Positions 1-10,425 of a DNA stretch of 64,000 nt are shown piece after piece. The position numbers were made by a program, and so were the translations under genes. The notes under the pieces were generated by a model. That model saw only the letters and a list, made by a program, of their open reading frames with translations, searched no databases and was not told the origin of the DNA. How positions within the stretch are numbered: the stretch's first letter is position 1; the number at the start of each line of letters is the position of its first letter. This DNA comes from Agarophyton chilense (taxonomy: Eukaryota; Rhodophyta; Florideophyceae; Gracilariales; Gracilariaceae), in NCBI GenBank assembly GCA_030374765.1, contig JARGXX010000100.1, positions 496,001 to 560,000 on the forward strand, written 5' to 3'.

Positions 1-1411
1 TTCCCTCCTATTACAGACAACAATTACGTCAAGCGCCCAAAATAATTCTCGACAATGAAACAATCGAATGATTTCTTGCGATTAGTTTCTACATTGTTTC
101 GAGATAGTACTCCAAGTTGCAGTTTTCTCGTTGGGAATATTGCTTTTACCTGTTTTGAAGCTCCTTCATATATTTTTGTCCATAAACACGCCCTACTCAT
201 TTTCGCATTCATCCAATAAATCCTAAGAATCCAATATATACTTAAATGCTTCGAAGCCTCTTTCCCTTATAAGATCTATGTGTGGATGTACATGCTTATA
301 AAAACATGTCAACATCAGCTCTATATCCTGGAGAATGCAGTGTTATAATCAACTCCAATCCATTCGGTAAGACAAAGACTTCGGTTTTACAGTCATACAG
401 TTTATGCTTTCCACTTTAGTACTCCTTACCTTCTGTTGAGGCAGTCGATGTTGAGATGGAAGAGGTTGGGGTTGAATTTAAGGTAGTAGATCAGAGGTCA
501 CGGTAGCGGTAGATATAAAAACAGTAAATATCGGTTCTTAGTTTGCTGGTTCCGTGTTTTACCTTATTGGAGAGTGATGGGTATTTATAATAAATCAATA
601 TAAAGTTTCTGGAATGCGGTAATATCTGGAAATATAAGTCTAATAAAAAGTGGAAATTGAGGTCAGAGAATTAAACACAGCAATGCAAAAATACTATCCA
701 CCTCGAAAGTCATAGAGTATGGCCGATGGACCTTCATGGCTGTAAAACGTTCCCCCATGCTACTTGTTTGGCGATACGACTGTTAAAATATCACATCATT
801 TGCGTATCGGCAGAATTCATTCGTTTTGAAAGTCAAATTCTGTTGCATTTTTTACTTAGTGGGCCAGTTTTTGTTTTATTGTTTTACTTAGCTCTCATAT
901 TCTGTACTGCAAACCTGGAAACGCCAACAAAATTCATGATCAATTGCTTAAAAGTGGCTCCACTAATTCTAAAGTTCCCCCCCAGCCTATTCCACATTCT
1001 AGATTATTTGAATGTTGTGAAAATCATAAACAAAATCCCTTCAGCAGAGATGGACTATTTTCGTCTCTAACCATCCTTCCAGTTTTCTACAGAGATTCCC
1101 TCTACAACAGCCTAAAGCCGATTAAATTCCTTCGGAGAAACACTAGTCATTTCCAAAATAGTGTACGAACCATTTTGAAAGGAAACGTAATCGTAAAAAG
1201 GTACACGAGAATTTGCTCTTTCATATATCAATCACATTTGATATAGTTACTTGGTAAAAGCAGTCAACTTGATTTACAATCCAGTGCTGCGGCATGTAGA
1301 TTTTAACTGCTTTTGTTTTGTGCTCAAGCATAATTGGAATATTTTCAGGTGTACCTTGGTGTTTGTAGTGGGCCTGAAAGCAGTAAAAGTCTTCAGGGAA
1401 CAGTCAAAGTC
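1..1411. other. Stretch without a recognisable gene
   Basis: AT-rich sequence with only short open frames on both strands. None has a motif I recognise, and none continues into a neighbour by a plausible frameshift. I see no LTR ends, long tandem repeats or RNA genes here. The left end of the degraded minus-strand Copia-M element probably lies to the right, around 2.0 kb, but I could not define an LTR for it. Confidence 0.4.
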
Positions 1412-1590
1412 AGTTGGAATCGAGAGGCCAGAGCCCTCCCTCATGCACTTCATTTCTTTCGGGTGGGTGTCTCCACCGCCGGCAGCTGTGCAATTTATTT
1501 GTGTTTTTCAGCTACAGCACATGACGCAGTGCACACGTAATGATGCGTGTTTCGTGTTGTACCTTCGCCTTGAATTAGCGCACGAACGTC
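1412..1590 (+). repeat. Dispersed repeat, copy 1 (second copy near 15.2 kb)
   Basis: This stretch aligns by eye with 15166-15345 on the same strand. Shared landmarks in order are GTTGGAAT, GGTGGGTGT, a T-rich ATTT(A)TTTGTTTCAG-like block, ACACGTAAT, GCGTGT and CCGCCTTG-like/GCGCAC. This copy is more AT-rich than the second, as if older or decayed by C-to-T change. There is no tRNA-like promoter box, no LTR ends and no obvious TSD, so the repeat class is unknown. It could be a SINE-like unit or a fragment of a larger element. Confidence 0.5.
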
Positions 1591-2079
1591 AAAACTGTCC
1601 CTCAAGGAGAATCTCTCATGCTTTAACATGCACCACTTCGGATATCACATTCAGGATCAATTCAACAACAATAAACTAAACATGTTTCAAGAGATCTCCT
1701 CTTGAGAATTGTTTTTTTTCTGCACAGGACCTTTCAGAATCGAAAATCTTCGTGATCACTTATTTATAGACAAATCATAAAAAAGATGCCTCAAGTAGTT
1801 CCTACTTGCCAATAATATTTCGTTCACACCATTAAATTTCATAATTCGGAATGAACATAAAGCCTTGTGATGCAAAAACCATGAGATCTTCATTAAGAAA
1901 AGAAGAACGATTATGAACGAAAAATACAACAGAAACCCTAAACCAGAACAATTCTCCAAACACATTTCTCTTTTAAATAAAAATAAAAGAAAAAAAAAAC
2001 GAAATAGTTAATTTTGTAGCAGTTAACAGTTCCAACAATTGTTTTTTAGAATGAGTTGAGTTTCACAAAGCCGACCATT
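1591..2079. other. Stretch without a recognisable gene
   Basis: AT-rich with short open frames only. It lies just downstream of the minus-strand Copia-M RNase H remnant, so it may contain that element's 3' untranslated region or decayed LTR. I could not match it to the sequence on the other side of Copia-M. Confidence 0.3.
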
Positions 2080-2189
2080 CTACTCAAATGAGAGAGAAAC
2101 GCACTTTTTGTCTGTATTTCAGCGATCTGTAGACACCTGGCGATATGTTGTATTTCAGGAATTCTTGTAAAGGATGACTATTTTGATTT

Positions 2190-2552
2190 TTTACATCTTA
2201 GCTTTTATGTGTTTCTTATGAACCGAAATCTGCGGGTTGGTAGTCAAACAAATTGGAGCAGAGCTGTAAACCAGGAGCTTATAGATTTGTACCAAATCTG
2301 TTGGATCCAAGGCTGGTGGTGCGCCAATTTTCAATATAGTTTCTTTATAAGTAATGTCTTTGGAAAATGTAAAGAGCGCAACAGATTTCGCTCTCGCTGA
2401 GGAGAGAGAAATTAAAGCTTGTGGATTAGACTTCAACAAAATTGCATCGTCATTGACGATGATTATGCACCCAGATGTGGATGTTTTTGTCCGAATCCAT
2501 CCCCCCAATAGAATTAAGTGACTGCACGAAGAGAAGCGGGGAAATTGGAACG
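2190..2552 (-). pseudogene. Copia-M RNase H remnant
   Basis: On the minus strand this encodes a copia-type RNase H segment. TSGCIIIVNDDAILLKSN corresponds to the 'TSGY...GAISWKS' block, LISLSSARAKSVAL to the 'LSTAEAEY' block with the catalytic Glu region altered, and ICLTTNPQISVHKKHIKAKM to the 'NP..H.R.KHID' end. An open frame runs over most of 2191-2508. The upstream RT end lies at 7556-7928, separated by the Copia-1 insertion at the ACCAG target. In an intact element this domain degrades the RNA strand of the RNA-DNA hybrid during reverse transcription. It is a non-functional relic here. Confidence 0.8.
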
Positions 2553-2557
2553 ACCAG

Positions 2558-2815
2558 TGTGAATGTTGAGTTACAGAGACTCACTTTCAATGGACGTGAA
2601 GTACTGGTCAAGTAACCGGCTGTGAGAAACTGTCCATGCAACAATGAATCTGTGTGAGTACTGACATGCAATAGACCATCTGATATATAAGACAGAACAC
2701 TGCACTTGTTCTTGAGAAGTGGACCTACACAGATGTTCTCCCCATTTTTGATAAACTACCTCTGATCGTTATCTGATACCGCTACCACTGTCAACCGTAT
2801 TCTCAATTATTCATT
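2558..2815 (+). repeat. Copia-1 5' LTR
   Basis: 258-bp LTR carrying the presumed promoter: TATATAA at 2684-2690 with the R region downstream. Only three bases separate its end from the Gag-Pol start codon (GTT then ATG at 2819). A minus-strand primer site would therefore have to overlap the start of the coding region, for example TGGGCCCAGG at 2820-2829. Which tRNA could prime there is not resolved. Confidence 0.93.
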
Positions 2816-2818
2816 GTT

Positions 2819-5800
2819 ATGGGCCCAGGCCCAGATTCTACGTTACCGAAGGGGCTACCAACGCGGCCAAGATTTTCTTGGGACCTCAAAAGTGTCCCTT
2901 GGACTGATGGTCTTGGAAACCAGGAAGAATATGCCTCTTCCGGTGATTTATGGAATTCGTTCCATGATATGCTACCAGATTCAAATTCTAATAAGATTCC
3001 AAGTGCGCTAAGGGGAATTATGCTACAGTCACAGCTCTACGGTAGAGCCAAGGATCTTTGCAAAGCGATATCCGCTGAAGATATTCGAGCCGTTGATGGA
3101 CATAAGGTTATCGTGAATGCAATTTACAAACGTGATTCTCTCTCTGTGGTTAGTGAGGTTTATCAAGCGTTCATGACAATGCTAAACACTCGTCGCCGCG
3201 GTAATGAGAGCTATCTAAACTTCGAGGCACGCTTTGCAGCTCAAGTATCCAAACTGACTGTTACATCTGGTAGTTGCAAATTGCCGGAGGCAATGAATGC
3301 ATTCATGTTACTTGCAAACTCTGGTGTTGAAAATGGGCAACAAGTATCGGTGCTTGCTGCTGTTGCTACCAATGATTCGATTGCTACTAATGCTGACACG
3401 GAAGCATTTCTACAAGCCGTATCCTACGAAAAAGTTGCATCTGTGCTTCGTCAGTGTGATCACACAACTACAGAGCCGATGGAAACCTTATCAACCAATT
3501 CAATCAATGGATTCAATAGGCATCCACGCCGAAAACTGTCCCCTGATGCGCTTCTGGATCTGAAGAGCAAAAGTAAGTGTCGGAAATGTCACAAGTACGG
3601 ACATTGGGCTGTTGATCACAATGCCGATGGGTCCTTGAAACCTGGGACCATGTCTAGTGACACGCAAGAGAAGCACTCAACTCCGTCTGAGAACCAAAAG
3701 AAAACGATAACGTTCAACATGGCAAACCTGCATTATCTCGCTCCAGCCTATGAAGCTCCAGAACCTATTATTGGCCCGTTGTTAGATGATGGTGCACCGT
3801 ATAGCGGAATTGGTATCACTGAATTCAAAATGCTACAGCCTACCGTTTTGCCTGGGTGGAACGGGACATTCGAACCACTACCCGAGGGCATACAACAAGG
3901 AAGCGTGTGGCAGTATGGCTCCGGCCAGCACGCCAGTGAACAGCGACGCATACTTGGATCTGTCAAATTTAATGTAAGGACGGATATGGGAAACACTGCA
4001 TCTGTTACGCACCTTGTGATTCAGGGATCCTCGCAGTGGGTCATAGGAAGAAATGTTACCCGGAAATGTAACATCTTACACGTTGATGCAAACAGGTTAG
4101 TTCTTCCTGGTTTGCAAGATTCGATTGCTCTTGAGGATAGTTCGTACCACAGCTACATACCGTTCAATGTATTTGTACCAAAATTTTATACTCCGAAACA
4201 AAATAATTCAACAGAGCTATTCTGTGCGGCTGCTCAGTTTGATGGAGAGAACTCCAGCAGGCCTTGGAAAGAGCTCAAGAAATTGGTTGACAAAGTGCAT
4301 CAGCATGTTTGTGGTCATTCTTCTTATTCGGATATCAAGATATTATTGGAAAGAAACAAACTATGGAGCCCCGATGTGCAGAAGTATTTGTCACTGATAC
4401 TGGAAAAATGCGAGCACTGTTTATGTACCTCTGAGCCAAGAGCCACACGTAAGGTGTCCTTGAGCACCGTGAACAGAGAGTTCAATGACGTTGTGTGTAT
4501 TGATCACTTCTTTTTGGAAGCGAACTGCGTCTTTCATATCATGGACTCCAAATCTAGATACTCCACTGGTGACGTAGTTCCTAACACGTCTATGGCTGAG
4601 GCCATTCGTATTTTTGAGCTACTATGGGTAACACCGTTCTGGGTCCCTCAAAGTGTTTTGTTTGACCCGGCTTTCAATGCGACAGAATTTACCTCTTACC
4701 TACACAACTACGGTATTGAAGCGAGACCAATTCCTCCGAGACGGCACAACAAGAATGTAATCGAATCAAAGCATAGAATAATACGAGATATATACCTTCG
4801 TCTTAAGCACTCAGCTACTAATTGTTCGTCAGACACAGAAAAACAAATTGTTCAACAAGCTCTAAGGATTTCCAATGATTTATACGGGAATGATATATGC
4901 TCTGCACAAGAGATGGCAAAAGGATACACAAGACCAGTCCTGAATGGGGCATTCCCTCTTCCCATCCCGGACGAGATACTAGAAGCTCATGAAGATCTCA
5001 TTGCAAAAAGGAAGCTTACATTGATTTTAAGGTCCAAAACAATCACTGACATTCCCTTGGCAGTTGGTGATCAGGTGCAGATATTTATCAAAGAGCAAAA
5101 TGCCAAACGAGGTAAATGGTCTGCTCCGAAAGTGATTCTTTCGTTTGACAAAGCTACCGGAATAATATCAGTACCCGGGAAGCGCGGAAATTTAACAGCT
5201 GATATCGAAGATGTTCGCCCTGCCCTCAAAGAAGACAGCATTGCATCAATGATACAAGAAGCAATTGACATATTGGAATGGAACGTTGATGAGTGTATTG
5301 AAACGGTTTTATCCACCCCCCCTGCAGTTACTTCTCCAAAATATGGTCACTCCAAGGCATGCAAAGAAGAAAATATTGAACCCTATGTTGACCAAACGTT
5401 TCAGAATGGAACAGGTGATAGTTATAATGCCCTTCCCTCGAGTGGGGACAACATCGAGGTATTTTGGCCTCTAGACAATGTGTATTACCCTGGAACAATT
5501 GGAGCTGCAGATGATAACAAGGTCACTGTTAATTATGATGACGGTGAGACTGAGACACTAGATATTGAACAAGAGACCTGGAGATACAACAACACCGACA
5601 TCCTAGAAGCAAACTCTGTGATTCCACTGAAGATTACAAGCTCTGAGCAAGAAGTTCTCCAACACTACAAGAATCATTTCGGATTGAAAGATTTTCAATT
5701 TTTTCAAGCTCAAGGTTTCACGTCATTCCCACTGATTAATGCTTATGAGAAAGAAGAGAAGAAGTTCAAAGAGACAGTTAACGTGGTACACAAATCAGAT

Positions 5801-6661
5801 ATCCCACGGAATGCCAACATAATCTCTAGCCATGTCATATACAAGATTAAGAATAATGATGACAACACCCTTCAGATGAAAGCACGCATAGCCCCACACG
5901 GAAACATGGATCGCGAGAAAAATGACCTGAAAACAGATTCAGCGACGTGTTCACCTGCTGGGATACGAATACTTTTGTCACTGGCAACTATCTTCAAGTG
6001 GTGTATAGCTAAAATCGATTTTAAGAGCGCGTTCCTCCAGACTGGAAAAGCTGAAAGAGATGTTTATGTTATTCCTCCCAGAGAAAGTTTGGACAAGAAT
6101 CACCTATGGCTATTGCTAACTGCGGCCTATGGCTTGGTAAATGCCAACGCCAAGTGGCAAGAGCTCAGTGACAATCTTTTGAAGTCTTTCGGATTCGTTC
6201 AAATACTTTTTATCCCGCAAATGTTCCTTAAGACTGATATGACTGGAAAACTAATTTTAGTCGCTGTCAAAATCGTTGACGATGTCCTTCTTGGAGGTCC
6301 GAGGGATTTAGTTGAGGAAACAATCCAGAAAATTCAAGCCTCGTATGAACTCGGTACGATATGTTATGGTCCTGGCACATTTCTGTTTTATGGACTACAA
6401 ATTTCTCAGGAAGATGATTTCACTATTCATGTCAATGCAGATGCTAAACTGCAGTTGTTGGAGTCATTCCCTATAAGCAGACAGAGACGAAGAGAAATCA
6501 ATGAGAAAATGACTGCGATTGAAGAAAAAAGCTTCCGATCTGTCAGCAGTTCACTTGGATGGCTTGGTATAGCAGCTTCGCCGCTGTGTGCCTTTTTATG
6601 CGAGCTATTTACAGCAAAAGATACCGCAAGGAACAGTCCATACGCTAGTCTCACAGATTAA
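2819..6661 (+). CDS. Copia-1 Gag-Pol polyprotein (frameshifted before RNase H)
   Basis: 1280-residue open frame. Gag occupies about residues 1-250. A zinc-binding motif follows at C254-C257-H262-H267 (CX2CX4HX4H rather than the usual CCHC). The aspartic protease motif LLDDGAPYSGIG lies near D323-D324. The integrase has zinc ligands including H494 and C531/C534 and a catalytic triad D562, D616, E649. A Tudor-like domain follows at about 877-927 (EVFWPLDNVYYPG, then VNYDDGETE). The reverse transcriptase carries KIVDDVLL with the catalytic pair at D1154-D1155. In the T run at 6593-6597 an extra T shifts the frame, giving 20 wrong residues and a stop. The remaining RNase H is open in the next frame. 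ATG 2819 is chosen because Copia-2 starts at the same MGPGP context. Confidence 0.93.
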   Translation: MGPGPDSTLPKGLPTRPRFSWDLKSVPWTDGLGNQEEYASSGDLWNSFHDMLPDSNSNKIPSALRGIMLQSQLYGRAKDLCKAISAEDIRAVDGHKVIVNAIYKRDSLSVVSEVYQAFMTMLNTRRRGNESYLNFEARFAAQVSKLTVTSGSCKLPEAMNAFMLLANSGVENGQQVSVLAAVATNDSIATNADTEAFLQAVSYEKVASVLRQCDHTTTEPMETLSTNSINGFNRHPRRKLSPDALLDLKSKSKCRKCHKYGHWAVDHNADGSLKPGTMSSDTQEKHSTPSENQKKTITFNMANLHYLAPAYEAPEPIIGPLLDDGAPYSGIGITEFKMLQPTVLPGWNGTFEPLPEGIQQGSVWQYGSGQHASEQRRILGSVKFNVRTDMGNTASVTHLVIQGSSQWVIGRNVTRKCNILHVDANRLVLPGLQDSIALEDSSYHSYIPFNVFVPKFYTPKQNNSTELFCAAAQFDGENSSRPWKELKKLVDKVHQHVCGHSSYSDIKILLERNKLWSPDVQKYLSLILEKCEHCLCTSEPRATRKVSLSTVNREFNDVVCIDHFFLEANCVFHIMDSKSRYSTGDVVPNTSMAEAIRIFELLWVTPFWVPQSVLFDPAFNATEFTSYLHNYGIEARPIPPRRHNKNVIESKHRIIRDIYLRLKHSATNCSSDTEKQIVQQALRISNDLYGNDICSAQEMAKGYTRPVLNGAFPLPIPDEILEAHEDLIAKRKLTLILRSKTITDIPLAVGDQVQIFIKEQNAKRGKWSAPKVILSFDKATGIISVPGKRGNLTADIEDVRPALKEDSIASMIQEAIDILEWNVDECIETVLSTPPAVTSPKYGHSKACKEENIEPYVDQTFQNGTGDSYNALPSSGDNIEVFWPLDNVYYPGTIGAADDNKVTVNYDDGETETLDIEQETWRYNNTDILEANSVIPLKITSSEQEVLQHYKNHFGLKDFQFFQAQGFTSFPLINAYEKEEKKFKETVNVVHKSDIPRNANIISSHVIYKIKNNDDNTLQMKARIAPHGNMDREKNDLKTDSATCSPAGIRILLSLATIFKWCIAKIDFKSAFLQTGKAERDVYVIPPRESLDKNHLWLLLTAAYGLVNANAKWQELSDNLLKSFGFVQILFIPQMFLKTDMTGKLILVAVKIVDDVLLGGPRDLVEETIQKIQASYELGTICYGPGTFLFYGLQISQEDDFTIHVNADAKLQLLESFPISRQRRREINEKMTAIEEKSFRSVSSSLGWLGIAASPLCAFLCELFTAKDTARNSPYASLTD

Positions 6662-7268
6662 CATTTTACGACTACTGAAAAAACTGGGGACAACTATACA
6701 ATACACAAGACCCCGAGACAAGAGCTCATACCAAATGTCAGTCCTCGCGTTTTCTGATGCTAGTCGACTGGTTGATCATGGCCAGCTTGGTTTTTGTATT
6801 GGCCTGCTATTTGGGCAATGTCAAGAAGGGGCTATTTTTCACACCATCTCTTGGTGTAGTCACAAATCTAAGCGACCAGTGAAATCAATCGGCGCTGCAG
6901 AAATATTGGCTGCTGGAGAAGCAATTGATGACGCCAAACGAATCGCTGATGCCTACAGACAGCTGCTAACAATGGAAATAGAAGTGATATTGGTGCTTGA
7001 TTCCAAAGATCTATTTACATCATTGTCCACATGCCGAAACTCGATTGACAAATCTATAAGAGGAGATGTGAGTGTTATCAGGTATGAATTTGAAACACAC
7101 AACGTCAACAAAATATCGTGGATACCAGGAAAGCTGAACATTGCTGATCCGCTGACAAAACCAAACAGCCCTCTTTGCGAGACGCTGAACCTGACATTGT
7201 ACTCTGGAAAGCTAGCACTCGGATTTACTGAGTCAGAGACAAAAGAAAGCAAATACTCTACAGGTTGA
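6588..7268 (+). CDS. Copia-1 RT tail and RNase H, displaced frame
   Basis: This frame continues the polyprotein after the extra T at 6593-6597. It opens with the conserved FYASYLQQK segment, matching FYSSYLQQK in Copia-2. It then carries a copia RNase H: VLAFSDASRLVD (first Asp), SIGAAEILAAGEAI (Glu) and LVLDSKDLFTS (second Asp). It ends with a conserved SWIPGKLNIADPLTKP block typical of copia C-termini. It has no credible start codon of its own, so it would be made only if the frame were restored by correction or ribosomal slippage. Copia-2 is in frame at this point, which makes mutation or an assembly error the simplest cause. Confidence 0.88.
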   Translation: MPFYASYLQQKIPQGTVHTLVSQINILRLLKKLGTTIQYTRPRDKSSYQMSVLAFSDASRLVDHGQLGFCIGLLFGQCQEGAIFHTISWCSHKSKRPVKSIGAAEILAAGEAIDDAKRIADAYRQLLTMEIEVILVLDSKDLFTSLSTCRNSIDKSIRGDVSVIRYEFETHNVNKISWIPGKLNIADPLTKPNSPLCETLNLTLYSGKLALGFTESETKESKYSTG

Positions 7269-7292
7269 GGTTCAAAAAGAAAAGAGAATCAA

Positions 7293-7550
7293 TGTGAATG
7301 TTGAGTTACAGAGACTCACTTTCAATGGACGTGAAGTACTGGTCAAGTAACCGGCTGTGAGAAACTGTCCATGCAACAATGAATCTGTGTGAGTACTGAC
7401 ATGCAATAGACCATCTGATATATAAGACAGAACACTGCACTTGTTCTTGAGAAGTGGACCTACACAGATGTTCTCCCCATTTTTGATAAACTACCTCTGA
7501 TCGTTATCTGATACCGCTACCACTGTCAACCGTATTCTCAATTATTCATT
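7293..7550 (+). repeat. Copia-1 3' LTR
   Basis: 258 bp, read as identical to the 5' LTR at 2558-2815. It is followed directly by the ACCAG target duplication. The preceding purine-rich stretch GGTTCAAAAAGAAAAGAGAA at about 7268-7287 is a plausible polypurine tract. Confidence 0.93.
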
Positions 7551-7555
7551 ACCAG

Positions 7556-7928
7556 ATAAAACATAAAACGTATGGTAACAAGTAGACTCCAAATACGGTA
7601 AAACTCGATTTAGTAGACAATGAGGTTGGTCACAAGGGTTATGTAAATTTATGGAAAGGGCCGAAAACTCAAAAGAAAGCTTCAAGCCAGTATATATTGC
7701 TTTGCAGTGAAAACTTTCACTTCTAGAGCGATGTTTGCAATGATCGGTTTCAAAGAGTATGTTTCGTTCTCTTTGGCTTTTGTGAGATCTGCTGAAGTTC
7801 GTTAAGGTAAGATAACTTGGTTGTAGTCCTGCAAGTCGTTCTTTTTGAGCAGTTGCAGATTTAATCCATACAATGTGACCTAGATGCCGAGTGGGGAGTT
7901 TTGAATGCTCCAAACGATGGTTTTCTTG
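7556..7928 (-). pseudogene. Copia-M reverse transcriptase C-terminal remnant
   Basis: On the minus strand the open frame ends with SFEFSALSINLHNPCDQPHC and then LLNRVLPYLESTCYHTF. These fit the copia RT block 'VS.LSR....P...H...V.RVLRYLKGT'. The piece sits between the ACCAG target of Copia-1 and the G2-family solo LTR at 7934. Its continuation toward the RT active site is on the far side of that LTR (8544 onward). The first half of the frame is poorly conserved and probably frameshifted. Non-functional. Confidence 0.7.
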
Positions 7929-7933
7929 GCTTC

Positions 7934-8543
7934 TATAGTATAGTTGCAGAAGGTTTGACCTTTGAGGTTGTCGAAATACTACGCTGACTTTGTAGGTGAT
8001 GGATGCGAGGGATCATCGGCCATGCAGCTCCGAGCAAGCTACCATCTAGGTGTTTTCAGCTATGTGTAGTGTTGACATGTACCTTTTGGTTGAGTAATGG
8101 TTAGTAATTGTAATTGTAATGATGTTTATTTTTAGTAGAGTAGTGGAGTTGCCACCTGGCACTGTAGCCAGTGCTGACCAGGTCTCTGACACTAGGTCAG
8201 AGACCGTGCCTTGCTGGCACCTCCCGGGTGAGCTGGGGAGTGCATTCCACTGCATATAGAGAACTGCACCTCCTCCACCCTAGTCTGATAAAAACAGGCA
8301 CCACTTGGGTCACAACCTTACCTTTTGGTTCATTTTTTTTCAGCTACCACATAGGTTTTACCGCGCATCGACGCCTACCATCGTTCACCTACATGGTCTA
8401 GGCTAGTTGCCCCGCCGTTTACCTCTGCGGGTTTTCACGGTGCCCTGTTACCATCGAAGTTTATCACGTCTACCTTCTAAGGTTGAGCGCCACCACGCTC
8501 CCGAGACAAGACAGTAGCATACCCCAGAGGTGATTGTACGACA
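7934..8543 (+). mobile_element. Solo LTR of the G2 gypsy family (copy R1)
   Basis: 610-bp copy of the G2 LTR, in the sense orientation on the plus strand. The left end is mutated (TATAGTATAG in place of TGTCGTATAG); the right end is the canonical TGTACGACA. Flanking pentamers GCTTC (7929-7933) and GCCTC (8544-8548) look like a decayed TSD. There is no internal region, so it arose by LTR-LTR recombination. It carries the family hairpin, GGTCTCTGAC separated by five bases from GTCAGAGACC, and an open frame of 76 codons at 8171-8401 that recurs in the other three copies. Confidence 0.88.
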
Positions 8544-8869
8544 GCCTCCCCATACAATTTGATGTCGAAGGTTGCCGAAAGCTCCACTATGATATGAATA
8601 AAAAGCTCAAATCTGTTTGAGAGCTGTTCGAGGCGAATGGACAATCATCAATGATAACAGCCAAGATTGTGAAACTTTCTTATTTCTGGAACATGAATAC
8701 TCTGTAGTCCGATTCAGATGTGACAAAGTTCCCTGAAAGAACAGTTCACCGGAAAACAGAGCTCCATATCATGCCAACCTGTACTGCTCTATACAGAGAG
8801 TCGAGAAGTTTAGATACCTGATCTCGGTTTTCGAACAGTCCAGAAAACTTGGTGGGCTGTTTTATGATG
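8544..8869 (-). pseudogene. Copia-M reverse transcriptase central remnant
   Basis: The minus strand reads VSKLLDSLYRAVQVGMIW, matching the copia 'V.KL.KSLYGLKQA...W' block. Further on it reads ILAVIIDDCPFASNS, the catalytic 'L.VYVDD' block, with stops in between. The piece lies between the ATCGG target of solo LTR-A and the G2-family LTR R1. The upstream half of RT continues at 9793 and above. Confidence 0.78.
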
Positions 8870-8874
8870 ATCGG

Positions 8875-9787
8875 TGTAGAGCAACGCCCAGTTAGGGGAT
8901 ACTTGAAGATGCAACTCATAGAATGAGGATTGAACCCTCCGAGGGTTATGATTATGATCCCCTCTATGGTGTGCTGAGGTGGCACTGTTTTCTGGTTATA
9001 TTTCGCCTATAAGGGAAAATTCGGATGGCCCATGGTTGGATTGGCCCCGTGATACACGTGGCTTAATTTCGGCACCGATTTTCGGATATTTGTTAGAATG
9101 TTGGATTTTTGGGCCCTGGCAGTGTGGTCTCCACGTGTATGGCCCTGAGCAGGTGTGCACTACTGTAGAGTTTAGTTAGTGGGCCCTACTTAGGGAGGCG
9201 AGATCTGACAGTCCGAGCTCAGAGTAAATGACAACCAAGGTTGGTCTTCGATACCTTTAGAGGTTCTTCGTCGCCATCGTTTCGGCCTTACAACCCGGAA
9301 CGGGCTCTGGTTAGCAACGCCTGCGTAGGGACACGACTCCACTTGGAGAGTGCCCACGTTTGGGTTCCGTGCAACCACCCCCTTGGGACCGCTCAGACGA
9401 CCTGCGTGCACGATACCCCGTGGGGGTTCTGCTTACTTGTTACGTGCTTTTTATGTTTCCTTTCGAGGACAGGTTTTCGCCCCTGTATTGGGTTTCTTTT
9501 TTTGTTTTGCCCCTTTTCTGGTTCTCGGGTCCGGTGCCTGCTAGTGCCCGACCCTCGCCCCGTTTTTCCTCTTCGCCGGATTTTCCCCCATTCTTTGGGA
9601 TACCCATACCCATTCCCGATCCACGGTTTCTACCCCTCACCTCCGTCGGTACTGCCGGAATCCCCCGTGGGAGTTACACCCCACACTACGGGTGGAACGG
9701 AGGGCCCCGTCTCTGAGTCTGCCTCCCCCAGGGAGCAAGGCTTCGAATACCTTGAGAGCACTTTCCGTCGCCGGGTTTTGCTCCACA
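8875..9787. mobile_element. Solo LTR-A, copy 1
   Basis: 913-bp unit starting TGTAGAGCAACGCC and ending GGGTTTTGCTCCACA, flanked by perfect 5-bp duplications ATCGG (8870-8874 and 9788-9792). A near-identical copy occurs at 60809-62592, where it is itself interrupted. The TG...CA ends and 5-bp duplication fit a solo LTR. The ends form an imperfect inverted repeat of about 10-14 bp. The right half is pyrimidine-rich. Open frames inside it are not conserved protein domains. No internal region of this family occurs in the window. Confidence 0.88.
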
Positions 9788-9792
9788 ATCGG

Positions 9793-10425
9793 CAGGTCTA
9801 GTTTTTCGTACGAGTAGGAGTTGGCAATTTATGTGCCTCCTACAACAAGATTGTTTGAAGCAGCAGAGGACAGTAGAACTCGGAGGGCTTCATGACAGGC
9901 CACAGGAGCGCACGGGTTCATAGTATCAAAGTCAAAGAACGGCTTGTGCTTGTCTCCACATAGACATGCATTCTTCAGAAATATCTTTCCAATGGCATCG
10001 AGCATCTTCTCCATGATCACTCAAGTGTAGGGAACAGCCTTCATCCCAGATTCACGGGAATCTAGTTTCATATTTTTCGATAGATAAGTGCATTCATTAT
10101 ACGATAACTGGCTCCGCGACAGCTGGCATCCTTGCAGGCTTTTTTGAAGCTTCTTGAGACTGAGGGGTCGTCCAGAGTTTCTTTGGAGACGCAAACGTTC
10201 GGAAAGTTGTGTGTCATGGTGGTAAATTTCTTGATCAGATGTTCTTCCAAGTCGAGATCGCCCAATTCATTTTCAAAAGGATCTGCTTCCTTCGTCTCTT
10301 TTTTCTTCATATTCCTTGCCAAGGAGTAGATATGTTTGGAATTAGGAAGGAGTTAACGGCCTTGAAGTTTAAGCTGCGACAAGTGATAACTGAGTTTTTC
10401 TCCGGGACAAACACACGAAGAAGTG
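9793..10425 (-). pseudogene. Copia-M reverse transcriptase N-terminal remnant
   Basis: On the minus strand, the end nearest LTR-A reads HEALRVLLSSAASNNLVVGG, the copia 'R...L.A..N....DV..AYL' block just before the first RT catalytic region. A stop follows. The preceding 400 bases hold lysine- and aspartate-rich open fragments (for example around 10068-10322) that I cannot align securely with the RT fingers. Broken by several frame changes. Confidence 0.65.

Larger units (their letters stand above)
2558..7550 (+). mobile_element. Copia-1: complete Ty1/copia retrotransposon with apparently identical LTRs
   Basis: The element is bounded by two 258-bp direct repeats (2558-2815 and 7293-7550) that I read as identical, and by a perfect 5-bp TSD, ACCAG (2553-2557 and 7551-7555). 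It encodes one long Gag-Pol frame plus a displaced RNase H frame. The LTR begins TGTGAATG and ends TTCATT, so it lacks the usual CA end. Each LTR has a TATATAA box (2684-2690 and the equivalent in the 3' copy). Identical LTRs imply recent insertion. It landed inside the older Copia-M on the opposite strand. Confidence 0.95.

Noticed and set aside
9241-9801. 186-codon plus-strand frame as a gene
   Set aside because: It lies wholly inside solo LTR-A, starts at a non-ATG codon, crosses the element end, and overlaps other frames of similar length caused by the GC/pyrimidine bias.
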